Origin: Micromonospora sp. C31 | GTDB taxonomy: Bacteria > Actinomycetota > Actinomycetes > Mycobacteriales > Micromonosporaceae | Length of the DNA: 64,000 nucleotides | Direction: 5' to 3' | Assembly (NCBI RefSeq): GCF_018070575.1 | Contig: NZ_JAGPXN010000013.1 | Span: 1-64,000, forward strand | Shown here: positions 52,096 through 61,096 of the stretch, one piece after another | Position numbering within the stretch: position 1 is the stretch's first letter | Layout of the letters: each line of letters begins with the position of its first letter | Made by a program: the position numbers and the translations under genes | The notes under the pieces: model-generated | Databases searched by the model: none | Seen by the model: only the letters and a program-made list of their open reading frames with translations | What the model was told of the DNA's origin: nothing

Positions 52096-53379
52096 TCAGC
52101 CGCCGATGACCACCCGCCGCACGCCGGCCCAGCGGGCCGGGTCGGTGACCCGGCGGCCGTCCACCAGCACGGTCACGCCGGGCAGGTCGGACGGGCTGAG
52201 GGTGCGGTACTCCGCGTGGTCGGCCTGCACCACGGCCGCGCCGAGCGGCTCACCGGCGTACGGCGGCAGGCCGTGCGCGGTGAGTTCCTCGGCGGTGTAC
52301 ATCGGGTCCGACACGTACGGCCGGGCGCCCCGCCGCCGCAGCGCGTCCACGGTCGGGAAGACACCGGAGAAGGCGGTCTCCTTGACGCCGCCCCGGTAGG
52401 CGGCGCCCAGCACCAGCACCCCGACGTCGGTCAGGTCGCCGTACGCGGCGGCGAGCAGGTCCACCGCGTACTCCGGCATGGCCGCGTTGGCCTCGCGGGC
52501 CGAGCGGACGACGGTGGCCGCCGGGTCGTTCCACAGGTACATCCGGGGGTAGATCGGGATGCAGTGCCCGCCGACCGCGATGCCCGGCCGGTGGATGTGG
52601 CTGTACGGCTGCGAGTTGCACGCCGCGATGACCTTGGTGACGTCCACGCCGACGGTGTCGGCGAACCGGGCGAACTGGTTGGCCAGGCCGATGTTGACGT
52701 CCCGGTAGGTGGTCTCGGCCAGCTTGGCCAGCTCGGACGCCTCGGCGGAGCCGAGGTCCCACACGCCGTTGGGGCGGTCGAGGTCGGACCGCTCGTCGAA
52801 GTCCAGCACCGCCTCGTAGAAGCGCACGCCGTGCGCCGCCGACGCCTCGTCGACGCCGCCGACCAGCTTCGGGTAGCGGCGCAGGTCGGCGAAGACCCGG
52901 CCGGTGAGCACCCGCTCGGGGCTGAACACCAGGTGGAAGTCCTTGCCCGCGGTCAGCCCCGAGCCCTCCTCGAGCATCGGCGCCCAGCGGTTGCGGGTGG
53001 TGCCGACCGGCAGGGTGGTCTCGTAGCTGACGAGGGTGCCCGGCTTCAGGCCGGCGGCGATGGCGCGGGTCGCGTCGTCCATCCAGCCGAAGTCCGGCAC
53101 GCCCTCGGCGTCCACGAAGAGCGGCACGACCACCACGACCGCCTCGGACTCGGCGACCGCGGCGGCGGTGTCGGTGGTGGCGGTCAGCAGCCCGGCGGCC
53201 ACCGTCTCCTTGAGCTTGACGTCCAGGTCGGTCTCGCCGGGGAAGGGCACCGCCCCGTCGTTGACCAGCCCGACGACCCGCTCGGAGACGTCGGCACCGA
53301 TCACCCGGTGGCCCTTCGTGGCGAACTGCACGGCGAGCGGCAGACCGATCTTCCCCAGCGCGACGACGCAGATGTTCAT
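52096..53379 (-). CDS. Nucleotide-sugar dehydrogenase (WecC/WbpA-like)
   Basis: A 427-residue UDP-sugar dehydrogenase that oxidises C6 of a UDP-hexosamine to the uronate in two NAD steps. The NAD motif is VVALGKIGLPLAVQFATKGH. The conserved Lys region LAKLAETTYRDVNIGLANQF and the thiohemiacetal Cys in VGGHCIPIYP are present, as is the C-terminal UDP-binding domain (VLVLGAAYRGGVKETAFSG). With the UDP-GlcNAc 2-epimerase at 55249 it could yield UDP-ManNAcA; with the WbpD-like gene it could make a diamino-uronate. It begins 4 bases after the GT2 stop, in the same operon. Confidence 0.9.
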   Translation of the reverse strand: MNICVVALGKIGLPLAVQFATKGHRVIGADVSERVVGLVNDGAVPFPGETDLDVKLKETVAAGLLTATTDTAAAVAESEAVVVVVPLFVDAEGVPDFGWMDDATRAIAAGLKPGTLVSYETTLPVGTTRNRWAPMLEEGSGLTAGKDFHLVFSPERVLTGRVFADLRRYPKLVGGVDEASAAHGVRFYEAVLDFDERSDLDRPNGVWDLGSAEASELAKLAETTYRDVNIGLANQFARFADTVGVDVTKVIAACNSQPYSHIHRPGIAVGGHCIPIYPRMYLWNDPAATVVRSAREANAAMPEYAVDLLAAAYGDLTDVGVLVLGAAYRGGVKETAFSGVFPTVDALRRRGARPYVSDPMYTAEELTAHGLPPYAGEPLGAAVVQADHAEYRTLSPSDLPGVTVLVDGRRVTDPARWAGVRRVVIGG

Positions 53380-53383
53380 GGAA

Positions 53384-54967
53384 CTACTTTCCTCCTGAGG
53401 ACCAGATACGGCGGAGACGGGCGATGAACCGACGCGGAGTCACGGCGGTGACCGCGACGATCACCTGGCCCTTATGGTTGACGGTGGGCGTGACGAGGTA
53501 GAACCGGACCCCCTGCCGGACGATGGCACGCGACGCGGGCAGCCGCCGCTCGGCGCGGACGGGCACCGGTGCGGACCCGCTGGCCTCGGCCCGGGCCCCT
53601 ACCAGCCGGTGCCCGCTGCCCACGGCCCGCACCAACTCATCCGCCGGAAGGTCCGCCCGCACGACGGTACCGTGCCCGCCGGCAGAGACCACAGCGTCGA
53701 CGGTCGACTCGCCCACACCGACGCGCAGCGGCCCGTACGTCGGCGTGCCGGGGCCGGTCCACGACGGGTGGGCGGTGAGGGTCAGCACCCGCCGCCCGGC
53801 GTGCCGCCGCCAGGTCAGGCCGGTGGCGGTGAGCCGGGACATGATCTCGCCGGCGCGGTGGGTGACGTCGTAGAGGTCGTCCGGGAGCGACAGCCGGGGG
53901 TCGCGGAAGCCGACGTAGGCCGCGTACCACCGGCCGTCCTCGACCGTCACGGGGGGCAGGTCCCGGTCCGCCTCCTGGCGGACCAGGTCGCGCAGGTGGG
54001 TCAGGTCGCCCTGCTGCGCGACGGCCAGCCGCAGCCGGACATCGGCCGGCAGCCGGCTCCGGACGCCGTCGGTGAGGTACTGCTCGGCCAGCTTGCGTAC
54101 CCCCGTGTGCACCTGCTGCTGGACGTCCTCGGACAGGTCGAGGAAGTCCTTGCGGAGCAGCTTCGCGACCTCCCAGGTGAAGTGCCGCACCAGCACCGCG
54201 TCGCGGCGCTCGCCGGGTTCGATCAGGCCGGCGACGAAGTCGACGATCTTCTCCGCGCAGCACAGCCGCTGCTCGTGCCGGCTGCGGTAGGTGATGTTCT
54301 GGGCGTTCTCGCGGCGTACGGCGTAGTAGTAGTCGTAGTCGGCGAGCACGGAGATCCGCCGGGCGCGGTAGCAGGCCTCCAGCGTGAACGGCTGGTCGCT
54401 GCCCATGGGCATGTCCTCGCGGAAGCGCAGCCGGTGCCGCTCGACGAGGTCGCGACGGAACAGCTTGGTGTTCGACAGCGACCAGGGCAGGTCGCTGTCG
54501 AACAGGTCGAGGTCGGGCTCGCTGCGGGCGTAGACCGCCTGGTGCACGTAACGCTTGTTGGTGCCCACCATCCGGCCGAGCACGACGTCGGACTCCCACC
54601 GGTCCGCTGCGGTGACCAGGCGCTCCAGGGCCTCCGGCCCGAGGTGGTCGTCGGAGCCGACGAAGAAGACGTACCGCCCGGTGGCCCGCTCCAGCGCCCG
54701 GTTGCTCGGTGCGGCCGGCCCGCCGGAGTTCGCCTGGTGCAGCACGACGAAGGTCTCCGGGTACCGCGCCGCGAACCGGTCCAGTTCCTCGCCGCTGCCG
54801 TCGGTCGATCCGTCGTCCACGGCGACGACCTGCAGCCGGTCCCGGCCGATGGTCTGCTCGACCAGGGAGGTCAGACAGGCTGTCAGGTAGGGCATCGTGT
54901 CGTAGACCGCGACGACGACGCTGACATCCGGCACGCTGGGCCGGACGCTCTCCCCGTCGAACCTCAT
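53384..54967 (-). CDS. Glycosyltransferase family 2, TarS/TarP-like
   Basis: A 527-residue protein from ATG 54967, with GAGAGG 9-14 bases upstream. The GT-A domain has VSVVVAVYDTMPYLTACLTS, VVAVDDGSTDGSGEEL, the metal motif in FFVGSDDHLG and the acceptor region MGSDQPFTLEACYRARRISV. It continues with a helical linker and a beta-rich C-domain ending NHKGQVIVAVTAVTPRRF, similar in plan to wall-teichoic-acid sugar transferases. A paralogue of the same plan lies at 56390-57976 (many identical blocks such as CLTSLVEQTIG and HQANSGGPAAPSNRAL). It is first in an operon with the dehydrogenase. Confidence 0.88.
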   Translation of the reverse strand: MRFDGESVRPSVPDVSVVVAVYDTMPYLTACLTSLVEQTIGRDRLQVVAVDDGSTDGSGEELDRFAARYPETFVVLHQANSGGPAAPSNRALERATGRYVFFVGSDDHLGPEALERLVTAADRWESDVVLGRMVGTNKRYVHQAVYARSEPDLDLFDSDLPWSLSNTKLFRRDLVERHRLRFREDMPMGSDQPFTLEACYRARRISVLADYDYYYAVRRENAQNITYRSRHEQRLCCAEKIVDFVAGLIEPGERRDAVLVRHFTWEVAKLLRKDFLDLSEDVQQQVHTGVRKLAEQYLTDGVRSRLPADVRLRLAVAQQGDLTHLRDLVRQEADRDLPPVTVEDGRWYAAYVGFRDPRLSLPDDLYDVTHRAGEIMSRLTATGLTWRRHAGRRVLTLTAHPSWTGPGTPTYGPLRVGVGESTVDAVVSAGGHGTVVRADLPADELVRAVGSGHRLVGARAEASGSAPVPVRAERRLPASRAIVRQGVRFYLVTPTVNHKGQVIVAVTAVTPRRFIARLRRIWSSGGK

Positions 54968-55248
54968 CGTCTGCCTCTCACTGTGACGGCGGCCCGGGCG
55001 GGACCCCGGCGAGTGTACGGCACCCGGGTGGCCGGTCGGTGACATCCGAGCGTCGTCGGAGAGGCGCGCGGTCGCGGCCGCCGACGACGGTCCCGTCCTT
55101 GCTGCTCAGGGCCCCCCTCACGGACTTGCCCTGCGCCCGGTTAGGGATGCAGTATCGCTTCCGCCGGTTTTATCCGGTTCATGGCATTCTGCCGCGCCAG
55201 TGAGGGCGCGTGGCCGTCTTGCCGTAACCACTCGGAGAAGCCAGTCAG

Positions 55249-56331
55249 GTGAAGGTCATCAGCGTGGTCGGGGCCCGTCCCCAGCTGGTCAAGCTCGCAC
55301 CCGTCGCCGCGGCCTTCGCCCGCACGGAACACGAGCACGTCATCGTGCACACCGGGCAGCACTACGACGTCGACCTCTCCGACGTCTTCTTCTCCGGGCT
55401 CGGTATCCCCGACCCGGATGTGCACCTCGGCGTCGGTTCCGCTTCCCACGGGGTGCAGACCGGCAGGGCCCTCGCCGCGCTGGACCCGGTGTTCGTGGCG
55501 GAGAAGCCCGACTGGGTCCTGGTCTACGGCGACACCAACTCCACCCTCGCCGGCGCCGTCTGCGCGGTCAAGCTGCACCTGCCCGTCGCGCACCTGGAGG
55601 CCGGGCTGCGCTCGTTCAACCGGCGGATGCCGGAGGAACACAACCGGATCCTCACCGACCACGCCGCGGACCTGCTCCTCGCACCGACGCAGGAGGCGAT
55701 GCGGCACCTCTGGGCGGAAGGACTCGCCGACCGGTCCGTGCTCGCCGGGGACGTGATGGCCGACATCTGTCTCGCCGTACGCGACGCGGTGCTGGCCGGC
55801 CGGCACCCGGCCCCCGCGCTGCCGGAGTGCGTAGACCCCGGCGAGCCGTACCTGCTGGCGACCGTGCACCGCGCCGAGAACACCGACTCCGCCGAGCGGC
55901 TGGCCGCCCTGGCCGACGCGCTGGCCGACCTGCCCCTGCCGGTCGCGCTGCTGGCGCATCCGCGCCTGGTGGCCAAGGCCGAGGAGCACGGCGTCAAGCT
56001 CGCCCGGGGCGCGGTGCACGTCGGGCGGCCACTGCCGTACGCGGGCATGGTCGCCGCCGTCATCGGTTCCGTCGGTGTCGTCACCGACTCCGGAGGGTTG
56101 CAGAAGGAGGCCCACCTGCTCGCCCGGCCGTGCACCACGCTGCGCCCGGAGACGGAGTGGGTCGAGACCCTCGAAGGTGACTGGAACCGCCTGGTGCCCG
56201 AGCCGGACGCGTTGGGCCGGGCGGGCTGGATCGACGTGGCGACCCGGCCGGCACCCACCGCCGACCGCGGGACCCCCTACGGCGACGGGCAGGCCGCCGA
56301 GCGGGTCGTGTCGATCCTGGCGTCGCAGTGA
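55249..56331 (+). CDS. wecB: Non-hydrolysing UDP-N-acetylglucosamine 2-epimerase
   Basis: A 360-residue GT-B-fold epimerase interconverting UDP-GlcNAc and UDP-ManNAc. Signature blocks: VVGARPQLVKLAPVAAAF, VHTGQHYD, VLVYGDTNSTLAGAV, LPVAHLEAGLRSFNRRMPEE, ATVHRAENTDS and VVTDSGGLQKEAHLLARP. The catalytic Asp/Glu/Glu/His residues of the family are within these. GTG 55249 has GGAGAAG 9-15 bases upstream, in a lower-G+C divergent promoter region (55046-55248). It faces the GT2 operon and probably supplies UDP-ManNAc to the adjoining dehydrogenase. WbpI-type epimerases are close relatives. Confidence 0.93.
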   Translation: MKVISVVGARPQLVKLAPVAAAFARTEHEHVIVHTGQHYDVDLSDVFFSGLGIPDPDVHLGVGSASHGVQTGRALAALDPVFVAEKPDWVLVYGDTNSTLAGAVCAVKLHLPVAHLEAGLRSFNRRMPEEHNRILTDHAADLLLAPTQEAMRHLWAEGLADRSVLAGDVMADICLAVRDAVLAGRHPAPALPECVDPGEPYLLATVHRAENTDSAERLAALADALADLPLPVALLAHPRLVAKAEEHGVKLARGAVHVGRPLPYAGMVAAVIGSVGVVTDSGGLQKEAHLLARPCTTLRPETEWVETLEGDWNRLVPEPDALGRAGWIDVATRPAPTADRGTPYGDGQAAERVVSILASQ

Positions 56332-56389
56332 CCGGGCCGGACGCGGCTGAGCCGCCGATGCCCGAGAAGACGCGCAGACGGTGAGGGAA

Positions 56390-57976
56390 CTACCTTCCCT
56401 TGGGCGGGAGCCTGCGCCGCAGTCGGGCCACCACCCGGCGCAGCGTCACCGGCGAGACGGCGATCACCAGGTGCCCCTTGTGGTTCGTGGTCGTGGTGAA
56501 CACGTGCAGTTGCCCGCCGTGCCGGTGCAGCACCCGCTGCCGCAGCGGCGGACGCGGCCCGCGTAGCGGGGTGGTGCCGCCCTGCCCGGCTGCCACGGCG
56601 GTGACCCGGACGGTACGGGTCCGCCCGCCCGGCGGCAGGCCGGCGAGCAGGTCGGCGGCCCGGAACGAGATCCGCACGGTGGTGCCCAGCGGGTCCTCCG
56701 TCAGGCCGGTGACCGTGCCGGTGGCCGAACCCACCTTGAAGGTGAGCCCGCCGTCGGCGAGCTCGGCGAGCTCGGGCCACGGGCTGCGCGCGGCGAGGGT
56801 CAACGTCCGCTCCCCGCCCCGGTCGGGCGACCAGGTCGCGGCGACCGTCTCCAGCCGGGCGAGCCACCTGGCGTCGGAGCGGCTGATCTCGAACCACTCC
56901 TCGGACAGGGCGGAACGGGGGTCGCCGAAGCCGGGATAGAGGGCGTACCAGCGCTCGTCCTGCACCACCGTGGGCGGCAGGCCCTCCTCGACGTCCTGCC
57001 TGATCACCGCGCGCAGGTCGGCGAGCGACCCGAGCCAGGCGGCGCCGATGCGGACCCGGGCGATGACGCCCAGCCGGTCCCGGATGCGGTCCGTCAGGTG
57101 GTTGCGAGCCAGGTTCGCCACGCCGGAGCGGACCTGCTCCTGCACGTCGGGCTCCAGCGTGAGGAAGTCGTCCTGGAGCAGCTTGGCGATCTCCCAGGTG
57201 AAGTGCCGGTACAGCACCGCGTCGCGCCGCTCGCCGGGCTCGATCAGCTCCGCCACCACGTCGACGACGCGCTCGACGCTGCGCAGCCGGGCCAGGTGGT
57301 TGCTGCGGTAGGTGATGTTGCCGGCGTTGAGCCGCTTCACCGCGTAGTAGTAGTCGTAGTCGGCGAGCACCGAGATGCGCCCGGCCCGCAGACAGGCCTC
57401 CAGGGTGAACGGCTGGTCGCTGCCGACCGGCATGTCCTCCGGGAAGCGCAGCGCGTGCTTCTCGATCAGGTCGCGCCGGAACAGCTTGGTGTTCGACAGG
57501 GCGAACGGCAACGCGGAGGCGAAGAGGTCCACCTCGGCCCGGGTGCTCTCGAAGACCGCCTGGTGCACGTAGCGCTCGTTGACCCCGACCATCCGGCCGA
57601 GCAGCACGTCGGAGCCCCACTCGTCGGCTGCGGCCACCATCCGGGCCAGCGCCTGTGGCCCGAGGTGGTCGTCGGCGCCGATGAACAGCACGTAGCGGCC
57701 GGTGGCGTGGTCGAGCGCGCGGTTGCTGGGGGCCGCAGGGCCACCCGAGTTCGCCTGGTGCAGCACCTTGACGGTGCCCGGGTACGCCGCCGCGAAGCGG
57801 TCCAGCTCGGCGCCGCCGCCGTCGGTGGAGCCGTCGTCGACCGCCACGACCTCCAGCCGGTCCAGCCCGATGGTCTGCTCCACCAGGGAGGTCAGGCACC
57901 GGGTCAGGTCCGGCATCGTGTTGTAGACGGCCGTCACCACCGTCACGTCGGGCGTCCTCATGTCGGGCGTGGTCAC
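56390..57976 (-). CDS. Glycosyltransferase family 2, TarS/TarP-like paralogue
   Basis: A 528-residue paralogue of the GT2 at 53384-54967: VTVVTAVYNTMPDLTRCLTS, VVAVDDGSTDGGGAELDRF, FIGADDHLGPQALARMV and NTKLFRRDLIEKHALRFPED align block for block, as do the linker (LIEPGERRDAVLYRHFTWEI) and the C-terminal domain (NHKGHLVIAVSPVTLRR). The two are clearly diverged, so this is an old duplication. The GTG at 57976 overlaps the stop of the GT4 gene upstream, so GT4 and GT2 form one operon. It may add a different sugar to the same wall polymer. Confidence 0.88.
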   Translation of the reverse strand: MTTPDMRTPDVTVVTAVYNTMPDLTRCLTSLVEQTIGLDRLEVVAVDDGSTDGGGAELDRFAAAYPGTVKVLHQANSGGPAAPSNRALDHATGRYVLFIGADDHLGPQALARMVAAADEWGSDVLLGRMVGVNERYVHQAVFESTRAEVDLFASALPFALSNTKLFRRDLIEKHALRFPEDMPVGSDQPFTLEACLRAGRISVLADYDYYYAVKRLNAGNITYRSNHLARLRSVERVVDVVAELIEPGERRDAVLYRHFTWEIAKLLQDDFLTLEPDVQEQVRSGVANLARNHLTDRIRDRLGVIARVRIGAAWLGSLADLRAVIRQDVEEGLPPTVVQDERWYALYPGFGDPRSALSEEWFEISRSDARWLARLETVAATWSPDRGGERTLTLAARSPWPELAELADGGLTFKVGSATGTVTGLTEDPLGTTVRISFRAADLLAGLPPGGRTRTVRVTAVAAGQGGTTPLRGPRPPLRQRVLHRHGGQLHVFTTTTNHKGHLVIAVSPVTLRRVVARLRRRLPPKGR

Positions 57977-59583
57977 GCGCCGACCCGCAGCGCCGGCGGC
58001 TCGGCGCCCGGGTTGGTGTCGTCACCGCCGGCGCCGCGACCGGCGGGCAGCAGCCGGGAGTAGACCCCGTCGAGCACCCGCGCCTGCGCCTCCCACGTCC
58101 ACGACTCCAACAACCCCGGACGCCCGTACGCCTCCCGATAACGCCCCGGATCCCCCAACACCGACCGCACCACCCGCACGAAGTCCCCCACATCCTCCGC
58201 CCGGAACACCTCACCCTGACCCGTCGACCGCACCGTCTCCGCCATCGTCCGCACATCAGAGACCACCAACGGCAACCGCGCATGCGAATACTCGAAGAAC
58301 TTCGTGATCAACGCGATCTCATGATTCGGCCAATGATGAATCGGAATGACCCCCACCGAAGCCCCCGACAAGAACGGCACCACCTGATGGTGCGGCACGT
58401 ACGACAACACGTGCACCCGCCCCGCCACACCCAACTCCCCCGCCCGGACCACCAACCCCTTCACGTAGGCGGAGTCGGGCTTGTTGACCACGAAGGCGAC
58501 GTGCGCGTCGGGCAGCTGCGGCAACGCCTCGACCATGACGTCGAGGCCCCGCCGCGCGGCGGCCACGCCGCTGTAGACCAGCAGCGGCACGTCCGGCCCG
58601 ATCCCGCACAGCTCGCGGATGTCCGGCGCCGGCTCGTCGCCGGGGCCGGGCAGCTCGGCCAGCGCCGGGGCGTTGAGCACCACCTCGGGCCGTTCGGCCA
58701 GGCGGTGCTCCTGCTGCAACAGGTCGGCCAGCCCGCCGGAGACGGTCGTCGCCGCGTCGGCGTACGGCACGAACTCCCGCTCGTGCGCGATGTTGCCGGG
58801 CAGCCACCGGGCGTTGTCGCGCCACGCCTGCACGCCGGGCAGGTACTCGTGGGCGTCCCAGACGACCGCGATCCGGCGGCCCTGGGCGGCGGCCCGCAGC
58901 TTGGCGCGGGCGGCCACGCCGAGCATCCGGAAGTCGTTGGCGTGGATCAGGTCCGGGCGCAGCTCGTCCACCGTCGGGCCGTAGGCCAGCTCGTAGTCCC
59001 ACAGCCCCGGCTCCAGCCGGCGCCAGGCGCCGTCACCCTGCACGGTCTGCCAGAACTTCGTGTACGCCCGGTCCAGCGGCCCGTCCAGCTTCCGGCCGCG
59101 CCGGGAACGGGTGAGCTGCCGGTGCCGGAACGAGACCCAGCGGTGGTTCGCCCGGACCAGCAACTCCTCCGCGCGCAGCGCGTGCCACCGCAGCGGCGAC
59201 GGGCGGCGGGCGCCGCCGTCGCGGGCGGCCACCGTCAGCGCCGCCCGCCGGACGGCCAGGTCCGCCCGCCAGGCCTTCATGGCCTGGCTGCGGTGCGCGG
59301 CGATGCCGGTGGGCGGGTACGCCAACGGGAAGCGCAGCCAGGGCCGGCGGAACTCGTGCCGGCGCTTGGCGAGCGGCTCGGGCATCGGCAGCAGGCGCAC
59401 CTCGGCGTCGCCGAGGCGCCAGCTCTGCGAGCGCCCGGCGGCGGTGCGGCCGAGCAGGACGACCTCCCAGCCGGCGTCGGCGGCCGAGCGGGCGGCCTTC
59501 TGTACCCGGGAGTCACCCGTGACCCCGTTGTCGACCAGCATGACAACACGCCCCCGGGCGCCGGCGCCGCCGTTCAGCCCCAT
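57973..59583 (-). CDS. Glycosyltransferase family 4 with conversion-marked C-terminus
   Basis: A 536-residue GT4 enzyme from ATG 59583 (GGAGAAG 7-13 bases upstream). The N-domain opens VVMLVDNGVTGDSRVQKAAR, and an insert of about 100 basic residues precedes VWDAHEYLPGVQAWRDNARW. The C-domain begins PLLVYSGVAAARRGLDVMVE; the donor-site motif is NHEIALITKFFEYSHARLPL. Positions 58044-58467, coding for about 141 residues of the C-domain, are identical base for base to 63140-63563 in the next GT4 gene, and use G- and T-ending codons (TTG for Leu, CAT, AAT) unlike the rest of the gene. The identical donor half suggests both enzymes use the same activated sugar. Confidence 0.88.
   Translation of the reverse strand: MGLNGGAGARGRVVMLVDNGVTGDSRVQKAARSAADAGWEVVLLGRTAAGRSQSWRLGDAEVRLLPMPEPLAKRRHEFRRPWLRFPLAYPPTGIAAHRSQAMKAWRADLAVRRAALTVAARDGGARRPSPLRWHALRAEELLVRANHRWVSFRHRQLTRSRRGRKLDGPLDRAYTKFWQTVQGDGAWRRLEPGLWDYELAYGPTVDELRPDLIHANDFRMLGVAARAKLRAAAQGRRIAVVWDAHEYLPGVQAWRDNARWLPGNIAHEREFVPYADAATTVSGGLADLLQQEHRLAERPEVVLNAPALAELPGPGDEPAPDIRELCGIGPDVPLLVYSGVAAARRGLDVMVEALPQLPDAHVAFVVNKPDSAYVKGLVVRAGELGVAGRVHVLSYVPHHQVVPFLSGASVGVIPIHHWPNHEIALITKFFEYSHARLPLVVSDVRTMAETVRSTGQGEVFRAEDVGDFVRVVRSVLGDPGRYREAYGRPGLLESWTWEAQARVLDGVYSRLLPAGRGAGGDDTNPGAEPPALRVGA
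58044..58467 (-). repeat. Perfect 424-bp direct repeat, copy 1
   Basis: Identical over its full length to 63140-63563 at an offset of 5096 bases. The flanking bases differ at once on both sides. It lies within the C-domain of the GT4 gene. The codon style changes at its edges: from TAC GTG AAG GGG TTG onward the first ten Leu codons are all TTG. Confidence 0.95.
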
Positions 59584-59828
59584 CGTCTGCTTCTCCGCCT
59601 CTGCCCGGTGCCGTCCGGCCGGGTCACCCGGCCCGGATCCCGAGCGATTGTACGAGACCGCCGGCCGGCGCCCTCGCACCCTGGATGTGGGAAAGCGCGG
59701 GTCGGCATCGCCTCCGCGCGCCCCGGGAGCGTACCCTCCCCGCTGTCCGTCTCGGCGCGGACCGCGTCGTTGCGCGCTGCGCGCGAGGAAACTGTCAGCT
59801 GGATACGTTCCGCCGGAAGTGAGGCGAG

Positions 59829-61082
59829 ATGTCGGGTAGCCAGACCGTCGGTGCCGCGCCGGACGCCCGACAGGCCCGTGTGCGGCTGGTGCTCGGTCTG
59901 CTCGCCGCCGCCGCGCTCGGCAGCCTGTTGTGGTGGGGCCGCTGGGAGACCGCGCCCCAGCACGCCTACCCGGACACCTACTGGTACGCGCGGCAGGCGG
60001 CCACCATGACGGGCACGCCGCCTGCCGAGGCGGACCGGTTCGCGGCTCGACTGGCCTGCCGCCAGGGCATGCCGAGCCCGCAGCCGGGGGCCTCCTGCGT
60101 CACCGCAACCCGGCAGTGGGCGGCCGACCTGCCCCCGCGCTACCGACGGATCTTCACCACCCGACCCGGCTACCCGCTGACCGTGGCGCCGTTCGTGCTG
60201 GCCTTCGGGGAACGGGGCATGGTGCTGGCCACCGCCGCGCTCGCCGTCCTGGCCGGCGTGCTGGCGGCCCTGGCGGTCCGGCTGCTCGGCGGCGGCCTGG
60301 TCGCCGCGCTCGCGGCCACCGCGCTGCTCTTCCTGCTGCCCACCGGTTTCTGGCTGAGCCGGCTGCTGGCCGAGGCCGGCGCGATCGCGTTCGCGCTGGC
60401 CGCGCTCTGCGCCGCCGTGCCCCTGCTACGGCGGGGCGGTACGGCCCGAAGCCGGCTGCTGCTCGGCGGGGCGGTGGCGGCGGGGCTGCTCGCCTCGACC
60501 GTCACCCGGCCGGCCACCGGCCTGCTGCTGTCGGCCGCGCTGACCGCGGTGCTCGGCGCGCTGACCCTGGTCCGCCGCCACCGGGCCGGCTGGGAGGCGG
60601 GGTTGGTCGTGCTCACCGCCGCCTGCGGCGTGGCCACGGCGGTCTGGCTCGGCCTCAGCGCCGCGCTGGACATTCCTGGCGCGGAGGAGACACTCCAGGA
60701 CAAGTTCACCGTGCACTTCACCCGGCCGGACGTGCCCGACCCGTGGCCGCGCCTGGTGGAGCTGAATCGGGACTTCTGGCCCACGCAGCTCGACGCCTGG
60801 TGGAACGGGGGTGCGCCGCTGGCCGCCTCGCCGTTGCTCGCCCTGCTGCTGGTCGGCTTCGCCGCCCTGTTCCGGGCGCTGCCCGGTCGGGCCGCGCTGC
60901 TCTTCGCCACGACCGGAGCCACCGGTCTGCTCACGCTGGTGGCCCACCCGAAGGATTCCGAGGCCGACCGGCTGGTCCTGGTCATCTGGCTGCCGGTGGT
61001 GGTCGGCCTCGCCATGCTCCTGGGCAGACCCGCCCGGCCCGCCCCGGACACCCCCGGCGAACCGGGTCAGCCCCCGGCGTAG
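59829..61082 (+). CDS. Multi-spanning membrane protein of unknown function
   Basis: A 417-residue integral membrane protein. After helix 1 (LVLGLLAAAALGSLLWW) the first outer loop carries HAYPDTYWYARQAATMTGTP, with an Asp in the position where GT-C enzymes have a catalytic acid, followed by two Cys (ARLACRQG, GASCVTA) that may form a disulphide. Eight to ten further helices are rich in Ala, Leu and Val. It may be a small GT-C glycosyltransferase, but this is not certain. ATG 59829 lies 8 bases after GTGAGG. Convergent with the next membrane protein gene. The 245-base gap before it, shared with the GT4 gene, has no other feature. Confidence 0.75.
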   Translation: MSGSQTVGAAPDARQARVRLVLGLLAAAALGSLLWWGRWETAPQHAYPDTYWYARQAATMTGTPPAEADRFAARLACRQGMPSPQPGASCVTATRQWAADLPPRYRRIFTTRPGYPLTVAPFVLAFGERGMVLATAALAVLAGVLAALAVRLLGGGLVAALAATALLFLLPTGFWLSRLLAEAGAIAFALAALCAAVPLLRRGGTARSRLLLGGAVAAGLLASTVTRPATGLLLSAALTAVLGALTLVRRHRAGWEAGLVVLTAACGVATAVWLGLSAALDIPGAEETLQDKFTVHFTRPDVPDPWPRLVELNRDFWPTQLDAWWNGGAPLAASPLLALLLVGFAALFRALPGRAALLFATTGATGLLTLVAHPKDSEADRLVLVIWLPVVVGLAMLLGRPARPAPDTPGEPGQPPA

Positions 61083-61096
61083 GAACCGCCCAGGCG

